A stretch of 64,000 nucleotides of DNA from Certhia americana. Its lineage: Eukaryota; Chordata; Aves; Passeriformes; Certhiidae. A program made the translations under genes and the position numbers. Of the stretch, positions 36,581 to 47,164 are shown in pieces. Under the pieces are notes generated by a model. That model was given only the letters and a program-made list of their open reading frames with translations. It was not told the DNA's origin and made no database searches. Location: the NCBI GenBank assembly GCA_018697195.1, contig CM031864.1:28033962-28097961 (forward strand), in the 5' to 3' direction. Within the stretch, counting starts at the first letter, position 1. The number at the start of each line of letters is the position of its first letter.

Positions 36581-37076
36581 TCTCTGGAGCTTTTGCTGCA
36601 GGATTTTTGGTGTGTGACTGTGGACTCCTACCAGCACTGGCACCAGACAGTGGCTGCACACCAGGGTTTATCTCCAGACCTACTAGAAGCAGGAAACTCA
36701 GCGAGCTCCCAAACAAACCTCTGGTGCGGGAGGCCAGTGTCTCTGACCTCCGGGGGTCCTGAGTGTTTGAACAGGCTCCTAATCTGCTTGGGAAAAGCAG
36801 GAGAACTGGGGAGGTAGAGGAGGGAGGGCTAGGGCTGTGCCCTGAGTGGGGTCAGCTGTTGCTCGTCGCTTTGATTGCTGAGGCTTGATGTCTCAGGCTT
36901 GCGGGATTTGGCTGCCTGGCCGTGAACAAAAAAGCTGGATTCTCCCAGAGCCTTTATTCCCATGTCAAGATCACTGGTGGTTTCCTGAGGAGGAGTGGAG
37001 GGAGAGAAAGGCTTTTGTTGATGGTTTTTGACAGGCGTGGGGAAAAGCAAGGCACGGCCTCTGCTCTAGCTAAATC

Positions 37077-37145
37077 CTAGAATCACAGAATAGTTTGGGC
37101 TGGAAGGGTCCTTTAAAGGTCGTCTTTTCCAATCCCCCTATAGTG
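37077..37145 (-). mobile_element. Very short CR1 LINE 3' end, minus strand
   Basis: Only the 3' terminus remains: 'AGAATCACAGAATAGTTTGG', then 'GGAAGGGTCC' and 'CCAATCCCCC'. Similarity then stops. Confidence 0.85.
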
Positions 37146-37810
37146 CACCCCACAGCTGCTCCTCACCTTCCCCAGTGAGGGCTGAACCAGCCCTGGGTAC
37201 CTCACTCCTGTCTTGGGACCATCCCAGAGCCCTCAGTCACCCTCACTCAGCATCTCACTTTGATGGTCCCCCCGCCTCCCCTGCCTCCTTCCAGAGGCTC
37301 CTGGCACCCTGCTCCTTCCCAGCATCGTCAACCTGTTTTATCCAATCCCCACCCCAAATAATCCTGACTGCAGAGACTGACAGCCCAGAGGTCTCAAAGA
37401 GCAGGGATATGCTCGGAAGGACAAACAGTTGGGAATGGTTGAGGAATAACCTGCCAAACTGATCTTCTGACACTCCTCTGTCCTCCTCCTTCCTCCCACT
37501 CAGCAATCCTTTTTACTTGCTCCTGAACATCATTAGCAGATTTGAACTGCAGTGGCACCCTGCCTTCAAGGATCATCTCCATGGAAGGTCCCAGGGCTGT
37601 TGCATTCCTTAGCCAAGATGGCCTGGCTCTGAGCTGGGATTTCTAACAGACTGCTTCCCTGAGAGACTGAAAACATGCTGAGGGCACGTTGCCTGCCACT
37701 AGTCGGTCACCCTGGAATCCTCTCCTTATCCATAGGACCAATCTTCTCTTCACAGGTTCAGTTAATTGGGTTTTTTTGATTTTTTTTTTTCCCCTGCTTT
37801 TGGGCTGGTG

Positions 37811-37851
37811 TTTTTTGTTGTTTTTTGTTTGTTTGTTTGTTTGTTTGTTTT
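37811..37851. repeat. T-rich / (TTTG)n microsatellite
   Basis: T runs with single G lead into six or more consecutive GTTT units. Confidence 0.95.
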
Positions 37852-39995
37852 CTGGAAAGCAAAGAAAGAATTACCCAAGTAACAGGGATTTACTCTGTAG
37901 CCCACAGTGGTGCTGGGACAGGAACAGCATCCCAGGATGTCTCTTCCCCAGATGCTGAGCCAGCCCAGTGATCTGCCCCCATTGTCCTGCCATCCTCATC
38001 CTCACCAGCCCCACCTTGTCAGGGATTTCCGGAAAACCTGCCTGGGTGGAGGGTGCTCAGGAGCCAACATAGGATAGTGATTCATAGTCTCAGCTTCCTG
38101 CTCCAGTGGTTCCTAAATCCGGACAGACCCAGGCTTGGACAGGCAGAGCAGGGGAAGACAGGGGCTTTGCATGGCAGGGAGTCTTCCTCTGCTGGGGCCC
38201 ATCTTGCCTCAAGGAGGTTGGCTCCTTGGTGGGCTTTGCAGCTCCTGGTGCATCCCAACCCTGCAGACCACAGGGCTATTTGTTTGTGGGTGTCATTCTG
38301 TCAAGGGAGTGGCTTAGCCCAGGCCACAGCCTATTTATAGCATCCATGCCTGGGTGTACTTCTGGAGGGTTTTATTGCTTTGATGCTGGATTCATCCCAG
38401 CTAGGCCATTGCTGAGGAGGCAGTGCCGCTGAACCTCTTGGATGGAAGCATACATTGCTGAGGCTCTTGCTTCTCTGGGATACCTGGGGAAGAATGTTGT
38501 GTGGCAAGATGATAAGCAGCCTCTTAATAAAGTCTCCACCATTCAAAATTAGCCATCCCGTGGGATCCTCTCTTATCAGGCCCTGTAAGACAGAGCTATC
38601 AGGAGCCTGGTTCATTCCTGAATGAATACGCACTATAAGCAGCACTTGCTGGCGTTGGCCCCAGGACAACACTTGCTGGGCCACCTCATTAGTGCCAAGC
38701 CCTGAGCTGGGTTGTCTCCATGCCCCCACTGCCAATGAGGGTCAGTTGGTGCATGTAGAAGAGCTGCAGACCTCTTCCCACCACCGCCCTGAAAGCAATG
38801 GGTGTTGGTGTTGTGTTTGGATGTGGTTCATGCCACAAATGTCCCTGGGAGTTGCTTGAACAACTTTGCATGAGCCTTCCTTGCTCTGCCTGGCCTTGTT
38901 TGCTCCCTTGTGTCCTCCCTTCCTCTTCACACACTGCCAGCCCAACCCTCACCTCTCTGTGTGCTCACACCCACCTTCCTCCTTCCCAGTCAGCAAGAGA
39001 TACACTGTGCTTACCCCTCCTAACCCTCAAATTTTCCAGCACTGTATTTATCTATCTCCCCCTGACTAAAGGCACCAGTCCCCCACCCTTATTCCCACCA
39101 CCCTCCCAACTTGAGAAGAGAAAAAAACCGGCCAACCCCACACAGTCAGCTCCTGCCATTTATTCTTAAATCCCTTCCCTCCTGCCTCGCTGGTTTGAAA
39201 GCCTGTCCCCTGGAATGGGCCTCCCAGCTTTCGCTGGCAGCCCTTACTTCAGACTGACCGCCACAGATAGTGTTTGGGAGTGAAGAAAATAATATATAAA
39301 ATAATAACAATGAAAAGGAAGCAAATAAAAGCTTCTTGTCTTACTGAATCTCCTTGCTGAAGCTTTCCTAGTCTCCTATGCCATATGCTGGTGTGAGGGA
39401 ATCTTGGGAGCACAGACAAAACTTTGAGGCTTTGTTTTTTCACCTGTATGCTTTGAGAAACTCTTCCCCAGCAGTGCTGGTCTGTACCCTCTGGCAGAGT
39501 GTGGATGAGATGCTTCTCACACTGCTGTCCACTCCCTTGGTGTGTTCATGGGGGTTTTTTTGGCTTTTGGGTGTGGTTTGCTCATCTAAGGTGCCTCCAC
39601 CCCACCTTTCTGCACGTGTCATTGTTTGGTAAAGGAAAAAAATAATAAAAGGGAGAAAAAGCACATAAATCTCTTGCCGAGGAGGGACCTTGAGTCCAAG
39701 ACAGCCTCTCCCCTCGCCTGGGGCAGGGCTGAGGGAGGGTGTCCCCTCCTTTCAGATTCTTTTCCTCCCCTCTAGGTGATGGAGATGGAGGCGAGGTGGG
39801 AGCTACAACAGGAGAAAACACGGGCGGGGACAGAGCAGGTGCTGTCCCAAAACCCCGAGGGCAGGAAGGAGGTGCGGAGGGTACCCAGCACTCGGAGGGT
39901 TGTGTCTCCTCCGCATCCCCTCCCCGCCAGCATCCTGGGCAGCGCCGGGGAGGGCGGAGGGAAGGGAGGGCGATGCTCCGCTCGGGGTTTATTAG

Positions 39996-40020
39996 ATTGG
40001 ACATAATCATCTTTAAATAA
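39996..40020 (+). promoter_or_regulatory. PAPPA2: Possible core promoter elements of PAPPA2
   Basis: In an otherwise GC-rich setting, an inverted CCAAT box (ATTGG, 39996-40000) precedes a TATA-like TTTAAATAA (40012-40020). If used, transcription would start near 40045 and give a leader of about 390 nt. This is by-eye motif recognition only. Confidence 0.3.
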
Positions 40021-40220
40021 GGGCAGCCCCCCCCCCCCCTCCACACCCCTCCTTGAGGTAGGGGGAGCGGAGCGCCTCGGGGCTTTCTAGATAAGAGCGA
40101 CTTACGCATCCCCGGCTCCCGTAGGCAGAGCCGGGCAGCGCCGAGAGCTGCGCAGGGTCCGCCGTGCCCCGGGAACCCCGGCTGCAGGCAGAAGTGGGGT
40201 CCCCGCCGCGGTGCTCTCGC

Positions 40221-40260
40221 CTTCCTTCTCCTCCTCCTCTTCCTCCTCCTCCTCCTCCCG
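40221..40260. repeat. TCC/TC-rich polypyrimidine tract
   Basis: Imperfect (CTC)n/(TCC)n repeats of about 40 bp upstream of the PAPPA2 start codon. Such purine/pyrimidine mirror tracts can adopt non-B structure. Confidence 0.85.
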
Positions 40261-40431
40261 CAGGAGCAGAAGGGAGGAGAGCGGTGCCGGGGAAAAGTTG
40301 GGGGCAGCGGCTGCGGCGGGGGTGGGGGGACCGTGTCCCGGCGCTGCCGCCCGCCGACCCCTGAACACCCCATTTCCCCTGCGTCCACCCGCACCCCACC
40401 TCCCAGACCCCAAACTTCGTTCCCAAGGAGG

Positions 40432-40897
40432 ATGCTGCGCGGCGAAGTCCCCCTGGCCGCGCTGCTGCTGGCGGCGCTCAGCCTGGCCCGCGGGGAGCTC
40501 CCGGCGGGCTCGGGGTGCGGGATGGAGGCTCCGCGTCGCCGCGCCGCCCCCCCGCATCACCCGTACGGGCTGTACCCGCAGGGTCCCGCCGCGCACGGGG
40601 CGCTCGGAGCTGCATCCCCGCGGGGCCGGAGACCGCGGGGAGCTAGGGGAGAAGAGCCGGAGGGCGAGGCGGACGGCCGGGGCCGGGACTGGAGCCGGGG
40701 GGAGACGCGGCAGGGCCGGGAGCCGCAGGTGCCGGACCCACCCCGGGAGCGGCCGCTGCCCACTCTGTACTTCTCGGGCGGCCGAGAGCAGCTGGCGGCG
40801 CGGGCAGAGGCGCTGTCCGCAGTCCCGCGGGAGGAATTCACCCTGGAGCTGTGGGTGAAGGCGGAGGGCGGACAGAACAACCCGGCCATCATCGCAG
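40432..40897 (+). CDS. PAPPA2: PAPPA2 (pappalysin-2), first coding exon: signal peptide, prodomain, LamG start
   Basis: Pappalysin-2 is a secreted zinc metalloprotease that cleaves IGFBP-5 and IGFBP-3 and so releases IGF; stanniocalcins inhibit it. The ATG at 40432 has A at -3 and opens [20 protein letters not shown], a clean signal peptide with hydrophobic core around residues 7-18. Residues about 21-108 are Arg/Gly/Pro-rich low-complexity sequence with a possible basic processing site RGRR at 64-67. From 111 the LamG-like domain starts with [11 protein letters not shown] and reaches [16 protein letters not shown], characteristic of PAPP-A2 (PAPP-A has GGQRSPAVITG). The exon ends after the first base of Gly156, donor GTAAAC at 40898, phase 1. 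The segment before LYFSG is about 110 residues, much shorter than the >230 of human PAPPA2. Linkage to COP1 supports PAPPA2. Confidence 0.94.
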
Positions 40898-41469
40898 GTA
40901 AACCCCGCAGGGAGGGATGGAGACACGACACCCCCCGACCCTCCTCAAGCATCCGCACGGGGCACTCCCTGGCTTCCCTGCTCTGGAAGGTGACACCCCG
41001 CGCCCACACTCGTGTTCTCAGCACCGCGGACGTGGAATATTCCTCCTTCCCTTGAGACCAAACGCTAAATCGTCCCCTCCCCTCTGTTCTCATCCGCCCC
41101 GTACTCCCAGCCCGCCCCCACCCCCCACGCCCTCACTCCCCCACCCCCCCATCCTCATCTCGTTTGTCCCTCTTCCCTCGACGACACCTGGAAGGTCTCT
41201 CTGGGTGAGACGCGCCCACTGACCTGCCTCCCTTCCTTCTTCCAGCCCAGTCCCCCGTGCTCGGGGCTCGGGGCACACTAAGGCTTTCCGGGGCTCTCGG
41301 GACGGTGGCCGCACGGTGGCAGCCGCGCAGCACTCACGGCCCGGCCCTGGCCCCGGTCCGATCTCCCGGGCTGCGGCCCCGAGGGCTCTGCGGAACGGCT
41401 CCGGGGCAGGGGGCGGCCCCAGGGGCTTGTTCTACCCATAACTGCCCCCTCAAGAGCTTGCTGAGGAAC

Positions 41470-41858
41470 AGGCAAGGGATGAGCGAGTTCTGTGAGGAGC
41501 AGCTGGGGGAGCTGAGGGGGCTCAGCCTGGAGAAAAGGAGGCTTAGGGGACACCTTATTGCTCTGCACAGCTACCTGGAAGGAGTGTGTAGTGGTTGTCT
41601 GTCTCTTCTCCTGAGTAACAGTGATGGGACAAGAGGAAAACACCTCAAATTGTGCCAGGAGACATTTATATTGGATACTAAGAAAAAGTTCTTAGAGTTG
41701 TCGTGTGCTGGATGGAACAAGCTTCCAAGTGTGGAACTACCATCCCTGGAAGTGTTAAAAATCGTATGTTAAAAAGATGTGGTGCTTAGGGACAATGCTG
41801 GGTTAACCATTGAACTTGACCTCAAAGGTTTTTTAACAATCTTAATGATCTTGTGATG
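41470..41858 (+). mobile_element. CR1 LINE 3' fragment, plus strand, in PAPPA2 intron 1
   Basis: Close to consensus: 'CAGCCTGGAGAAAAGGAGGC', 'ACCTTATTGCTCTGCACAGC', 'TAACAGTGATGGGACAAGAG', 'CATCCCTGGAAGTGTTAAAA' and a 3' end 'CAATCTTAATGATCTTGTGA'. It is inserted in the same direction as the gene, at the edge of the CpG island. Confidence 0.93.
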
Positions 41859-44148
41859 GAGAAGCTGAGGAGACAGAGAAGATTGGCATGCAGGCACAGA
41901 GTGGGCAGATGTCACCTTCTGCAGTGATGCTTCATTCAGCTTTGCCAGGATGGGTGTTTGTGTCTGGGTACAAGCTTGGCAGGGCAGTGCTGGGATGCTA
42001 GGAAGGGCTGGGAACAGATGGCAGTGCCAGAATGTCTGGGGTCCCCCCAGTGGGGACTCCTGTGTCTCTGTGCTGCCCCAGCCAAGCTGATTGGGGAATC
42101 CCTCTTTCTATCCTAACTCTCTCTTGGCTTGTGATCATTCCACTGAACTTCCATCTGCTTTGCCTCGTTCCTTTCACTGATTTTTCTCCTCGGTTATACG
42201 TCAATAACCACATCTGTGCTGTGGAAGAGGTAGGAGAGACAGGCTGGAGTCCATGGCAGAGGGGAAATGCAGCCATGTACAAGGAAACTACCAAACTCCC
42301 TAGCATCCACCTCGCTGTCTGCCTTCCCATTGATATCCTCGATGCCTCACTGCTGGCAGGCAGCACCTTGGGATGCATGGAGCACAATTCCCAGTCATCA
42401 CATCAGCAGCACAGCTGTTTGCATCTGGAGGTCTAGTCTGCAGGTGCTGGGTTTTGAGTTTACAGTTAGCCAGCAGAGTTTTTTAATTTTTTTTTTTTAT
42501 TCTTTACTTTTTAATTTTCTTCTGGAGGGTGGGACAGTTGTTAGTGCTGAAAGCACCACCCGTGAGCTCTGGCATTCACTCAAGTAATATCCCCCAGCTT
42601 CCCTGCTCCAGGGTTTGAGTCAGCCCCAGGAACCTCTGGCTGTCTGAGTCACTGTTCACTTCCCACTGTCCCCTGCAGTTGGGACCAAGGAGCCTGGGTG
42701 TGGGTGGCCAAAGGGGTCCAGCCCATTGCTGCTGGCATTTTGTGTGAGCAGTTGACAGAAGCAGCTGCCAGCCCTCGGCAGGTGGCAAGTCTGCTCCTGA
42801 TCTGCTGCTCCTGCTCTGTCGAAAGAAAGGCAACTGAGCATGAGGTCGTCCAGAGGTGTGGAGGAGCTGGAGATGCTCCAAGAGTCCATGTGTGAGGGAA
42901 GGCAGGAGGAAAGCAGGGCAAAGATGTCTTCCAACATCAGTGCCTGGGAAGTAAGGGCAGGCTGAGCAGCTCTAATCATGGAAAGCAAGCTGTCCTGTCA
43001 GGTGGTGTGGCTGGTGCTTGGATTGAAGGCTCAGGAGTCATTGTTTTTTTCCCCTAGATGACACATTTTGCATCAGGGCCACCCTGGATGGGGTTGTTCA
43101 TCTTTCTTAGTCACTGCTTCATGGGGGGATTTCTGCTGGGGTATAACCTGCCACAGCCACTGTTAGGGAAGGAAACTGGTCCTTCCTTGTCCTACTCATT
43201 TTGGGCAGCAGATGAGAGTCCTTTCTTGTGATGCTGTTTCCTTTTCCACCTTTTTTAATCTCTCTTTCATCTATGCTTCCTCTGCTTCTGGTGAACCACA
43301 AGGGATTCTCGTTTATGCCAGGCTGGGGTTTGTTTTTACTCAGATTGTAGGTGATTTTGTGGGGTCAGGTCCTTCACCAGAGACCATCCAAAACATCTGT
43401 TGTGTCTTAATCCAGATGTCCTCCCTGGGTCCCTGAGCTGGTTCTCACTGCATACCCTGAGCGGTGATCATGACTAGAGGCTCCTGGCCTTTGTCATACC
43501 CTCTGGAGCTTTAACAGCCAATTTCACCCAGTATCTGGGTCTCAAAGCATGACTGAAAGCTATTCCTTATGCTGCAAAACTCCTGGCTCCAGTGGGAAAG
43601 GCTGCTTGATGTGTGGTCCTTACAAAGGCGCACACTTGATCTCTTTGTAGGCTTTTTCTCCATGACCTTCCCTGGTAGGTACCTTCCTCTTAAAATTTTT
43701 TTGTGCTATTACCAACAACTCTTGCTTTAACCCCCAGAGGAATTCCCCTAAGGCACAGGTAAACAGTATAAACCAGGCTAGAGTTCCCCTTTCCCACCTG
43801 AGGAATCAGAGGCAGAGTTGTACCTAGAGCTGCTGAGGAGATACCTCACACAAACCGCTTTCACTTCTGCTGGGTTTTCTCAGGACAAAATACCAAGCTC
43901 CTTGGCAAACTCTGGGGTCTTGAAACTGCTCCCCTGATGATTTCTCATGAGGGTCCTTGAGAGATGTCAGGACCTGATGCTAGACCTTTTTTGTTACACT
44001 ATTATGCAGTGGCTGCTGGCTGTGGGACATACTGCTCTGCCTGCAGAACAGATGCTGCTGATGTGGGGATGTCATCCCTGGCCATGTCTAAGATGCACCA
44101 GCTCTTGATTTACTGTTTTTTCTCTCCTGTTGTAGAGCAGGCCTTAGT

Positions 44149-44163
44149 AAGTAAGTAAGTAAG
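44149..44163. repeat. (TAAG)n microsatellite
   Basis: About four units of TAAG in PAPPA2 intron 1. Confidence 0.9.
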
Positions 44164-46101
44164 CTTACATCCCTTTGAGGACTTTGATGAAGTCCTTATA
44201 TCTAGTTCTGGGCCAGTGTTGAACTCATCAGGCACTGCCAAGCATGGCTTGGCTCCAGCATGGGTTTGTGAGGATGATAGCTTACACTCACCCCAGGGGC
44301 TTTTCCACCCCGATGCTGTTTTTTCCTGATTTTATCTTGGGGTTTAATCAAGTTTGGGGCTCTTGAATCATTTCAAGGTAAACTGCATGAGTTTTCCCAA
44401 GAGAGAAGGTACCAAGCCCTGTTTCCTCAACCCCAGTGAGAACCAAAAGATGGCTTTTGAGTGTGCAGGTCTCAGCATGTTTCAGCCAGCACACAGCCCA
44501 ATAGTACACTCCAGCTCTGCCTTCTCAATTCCGCAAGGCTCCTTTGCTTGCCTCCTGCTTTTTGGTTTCTCCCTGTCTCAGCTTCCCCTGGTCTTTCTGC
44601 TTCCCTTTCACAATCCACCAGCAAACAAGAGTTGGCCAAAGCCCATCCGCCCACAGAGGCTTTGTGCGTGGCTGCCTTTGTAGTGAGCAGTGACAGGGAT
44701 CCATGCCCAGGGTGGTTACAGCCGTGGGATGGTTTAGATGCCACCACCCATCTCGCCCTTGGTGAAAGTGATGGATGGAGGGAGGGATGCTGCTTCCTGG
44801 GGTGCAGCAGGACTTGACGTAACCTTTGCCAGCTGTGTTTATAAGGGGGAAACATGGGGTCATGGTAACCTGGCTTCAGACAAATCCTCTGGGTGAGAGC
44901 CAGGAGATCCTGCTCCTCCTGGAGCTCCTTCTGTTCTCCACCTCTGCTTCTCTCTACTGGCCTCTTCACAATTCTGGCAGCAGGTGGAGTATCCCCAGGG
45001 TCAGGCAAGACAGTGGCAAAGGCAGGAGTGCTTTGTTTTGGGCCACGAGGTCCTGATGACATGAAGATGGGCAGGTGGTGTATGCGATGTGAATGGCACA
45101 GTGAGGGGTAGGAGAATCCATGCAGCAGGAAAAGCAGGATGAAGAATAAGAAATACCACAGGAGAAACCTAAAGAGTCTCTGGGCATGGCATAAGGTTTT
45201 GTCAGCACTGAGACACTGTTTGTTGGTGTGATGAATGGATGAGCAGGGTGACCCCAGAAGACACTACTAGTCGCTCAAAGAGTGACTTCAAACTTGTTCA
45301 CCTCAGCCAATGACCTGCATGAATGTCCTGGCTATGGTGGTTTAGGAGCCCAGAGGCATTTATTTCAAGCAGCAGGTCCCTTTATCCTTGGCAGCGTTTA
45401 AGTGCCTTATGGCCACTGATTACAAAGGGCATTCCGTGCCTGCAAGCCTCTGGATCTTTGCTGTGAGCACTCAGCATTCTGGGGGAAAGTCAGCACAGCT
45501 CCAGGTCTTTCCCAGCTTAAAACAGGTTTGCAACATGCTTGGGCACAGAGGGAGAGCCTATTCCTGGGAATGGACTTATATTCAGGTGACCGTAGGGGCT
45601 GAGGAGTGCACTTACCAGGCTGGAGGCAGCACAGCCCTCTCCAACCCTCTCCTGCCACTGGATGCATGACTGGGAGGGAAACTGGAGCATAAACAAGAGC
45701 TGTAAATCTGCCTGGAAGCTTTTGGGAAAGCAGTCCCTGAGGAGCCTGTATTGCTTTGGGGTGATGTGCTCTAATTCTTAAAAGCTTTGGCTCACAGATA
45801 AAAAGCTTACCCTCTAATCCCATCCTGCTGGGGCACTCCTACAGAGAGCAACTCAGAAACACCTCACTCTTCAGCATTTCCTTCCATCCATGCTCTTCCT
45901 CCCCTCTCCTCCACCTACTCATCCAAATGATTTTGAATGGGGGCTGGGGTGTCACCCCTGGTGGAGCACCCACTGCCAAGCCTCTGACCACCTTCATCTA
46001 CCTGTTGCTGAGGACCCAGCTTGTGCTCCAAGAGTGGTGATGCTCTCTGGTTCTTACTAGCTCTCCTCTCTTTCTCTATCCCTGACCCCAACCTGCTGCA
46101 G

Positions 46102-47164
46102 GTGTCTTCAACAACTGCTCGCACTCAGCCAGCGACAAGGGCTGGGCGCTGGGTATCCGTGCCTTGCAGCTCAGTGGCAAGAAGGATGCTCGCTTCTTCT
46201 TCTCCCTCCGCACGGACCGGGCAGCCACTGCCACCGAGGTGACCTCCTACCACCGCTACCGCCCTGAGGTGTGGACACACCTGGCCGCCAGCTATGATGG
46301 GCAGTGGATGGCCCTCTACATTGATGGGGTGCAGGTCGGCCGTTCCAGTGGGCAGGAGGGACCCCTGCACAGTGCCTTCATGGCCTCCTGCCGCATGCTG
46401 CTGCTGGGAGGGGATGCCTGGGGGACCACCCATGCTTTCCGGGGACACCTGGCTGGGCTGGCCCTATGGCGCGGTGCCCTGTCCCAATCCCACCTCCAGC
46501 GTTCCTTTCTAGAGGAAGTGGCTGAGGAGACAGCAGGGCTGGCTTTGGCCGCTGGCTTTGCCACCCCGGAGGAATGCTGGATGCCTTTTCGGGAGGGTGC
46601 CTTCCCCCAGCAGTGGGTGCTGCTGTCTCCACCATCTCCCATCCTGCAGCCACTGGGCCCCCCTGCCTGTGGGCAGACCGCCTGCGATAACGTGGAGCTG
46701 GTCTCCCACTACAACCAGCACTGGCCACTGCGGAGCTGGAAGGTGGTGCGGTACCGCGTGGTCAACCTGGCGGAAGATGATGGCGGGCGGCCGACAGTCA
46801 GCTGGGAGCAGATTTGGCGGCAACACCAGGCTCTGAGCGAAGCTTTCCGGCCCTACAACATCTCCTGGCAGCTCAGCTTGCTGGAGGTACACAACTCCTC
46901 TCTGCGCCGCCGCGCTGTCCTGCTGGGCTGCGAGCCCAGCAAGGTGGGCAATGAGCGCTGTGACCCCGAGTGTGAGCATCCCCTCACTGGCTACGATGGT
47001 GGGGACTGCCGAAGGCCCGGCCGCTGTTTCTCCTGGAAGCGCCGTGACGGTGTCTGTCACATGGAGTGCAACAACATGTTGGATGACTTCGATGATGGCG
47101 ACTGCTGTGACCCACGGGCCACTGATGTCACCAGGACCTGCTTTGACCCTGACTCGCCCCAGCG
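46102..47164 (+). CDS. PAPPA2: PAPPA2 second coding exon: LamG-like domain, linker and two Lin12/Notch repeats
   Basis: The 1063-nt exon completes Gly156 and continues [19 protein letters not shown], joining the previous exon in frame. The LamG-like domain runs to about residue 280 ([51 protein letters not shown]). A linker holds [20 protein letters not shown] and VVRYRVVNL. Likely N-glycosylation sites are NIS at 408 and NSS at 420. Two Lin12/Notch repeats follow: [19 protein letters not shown]...YDGGDC (about 432-458) and [19 protein letters not shown]...FDDGDCC (about 462-491). In pappalysins these bind calcium and, with a C-terminal LNR, govern substrate specificity. The exon ends at 47164 inside the Arg codon of FDPDSPQR, phase 2, donor GTAGGC. 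No frameshift or stop is present, in contrast to the COP1 copies. The HExxHxxGxxH protease exon is not here. Confidence 0.96.

Larger units (their letters stand above)
36581..39690. other. Intergenic DNA just upstream of PAPPA2, no gene seen
   Basis: It contains one CR1 tail and a TTTG microsatellite, both listed separately, plus AT-rich sequence at 39270-39330. Open frames are short and unremarkable. Confidence 0.5.
39690..41460. promoter_or_regulatory. PAPPA2: CpG island spanning the PAPPA2 promoter and first coding exon
   Basis: CpG- and GC-rich DNA begins near the poly-C run at 40026-40040, includes the first coding exon and extends into intron 1. A CR1 then follows in AT-richer DNA. The TC-rich run at 40221-40260 lies in the 5' leader or upstream promoter. 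The transcription start is not determinable. Human PAPPA2 has a noncoding first exon, so a further upstream exon is possible here. Confidence 0.65.
40898..46101 (+). other. PAPPA2: PAPPA2 intron 1
   Basis: Donor GTAAAC at 40898. The acceptor ends at 46101 after a long pyrimidine tract and CTGCTGCAG. The phase is 1 on both sides. It contains the tail of the CpG island, one plus-strand CR1 (41470-41858), a T-rich run near 42479-42510 and a TAAG microsatellite near 44149-44163. I see no further exon-like ORF. Confidence 0.88.

Noticed and set aside
40102..40926. 274-codon open frame, minus strand, and a 270-codon one at 39582-40394
   Set aside because: They are antisense to the CpG island and PAPPA2 exon 1. 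They are long because GC-rich DNA has few stops, and they have no recognisable protein.
46509..47060. 183-codon open frame, minus strand
   Set aside because: Antisense shadow of PAPPA2 exon 2, which is clearly coding on the plus strand.
40432..47164. PAPPA (PAPP-A) as an alternative identity
   Set aside because: [23 protein letters not shown] and FDDGDCCDP match PAPP-A2 and differ from PAPP-A. Linkage to COP1 also fits PAPPA2.
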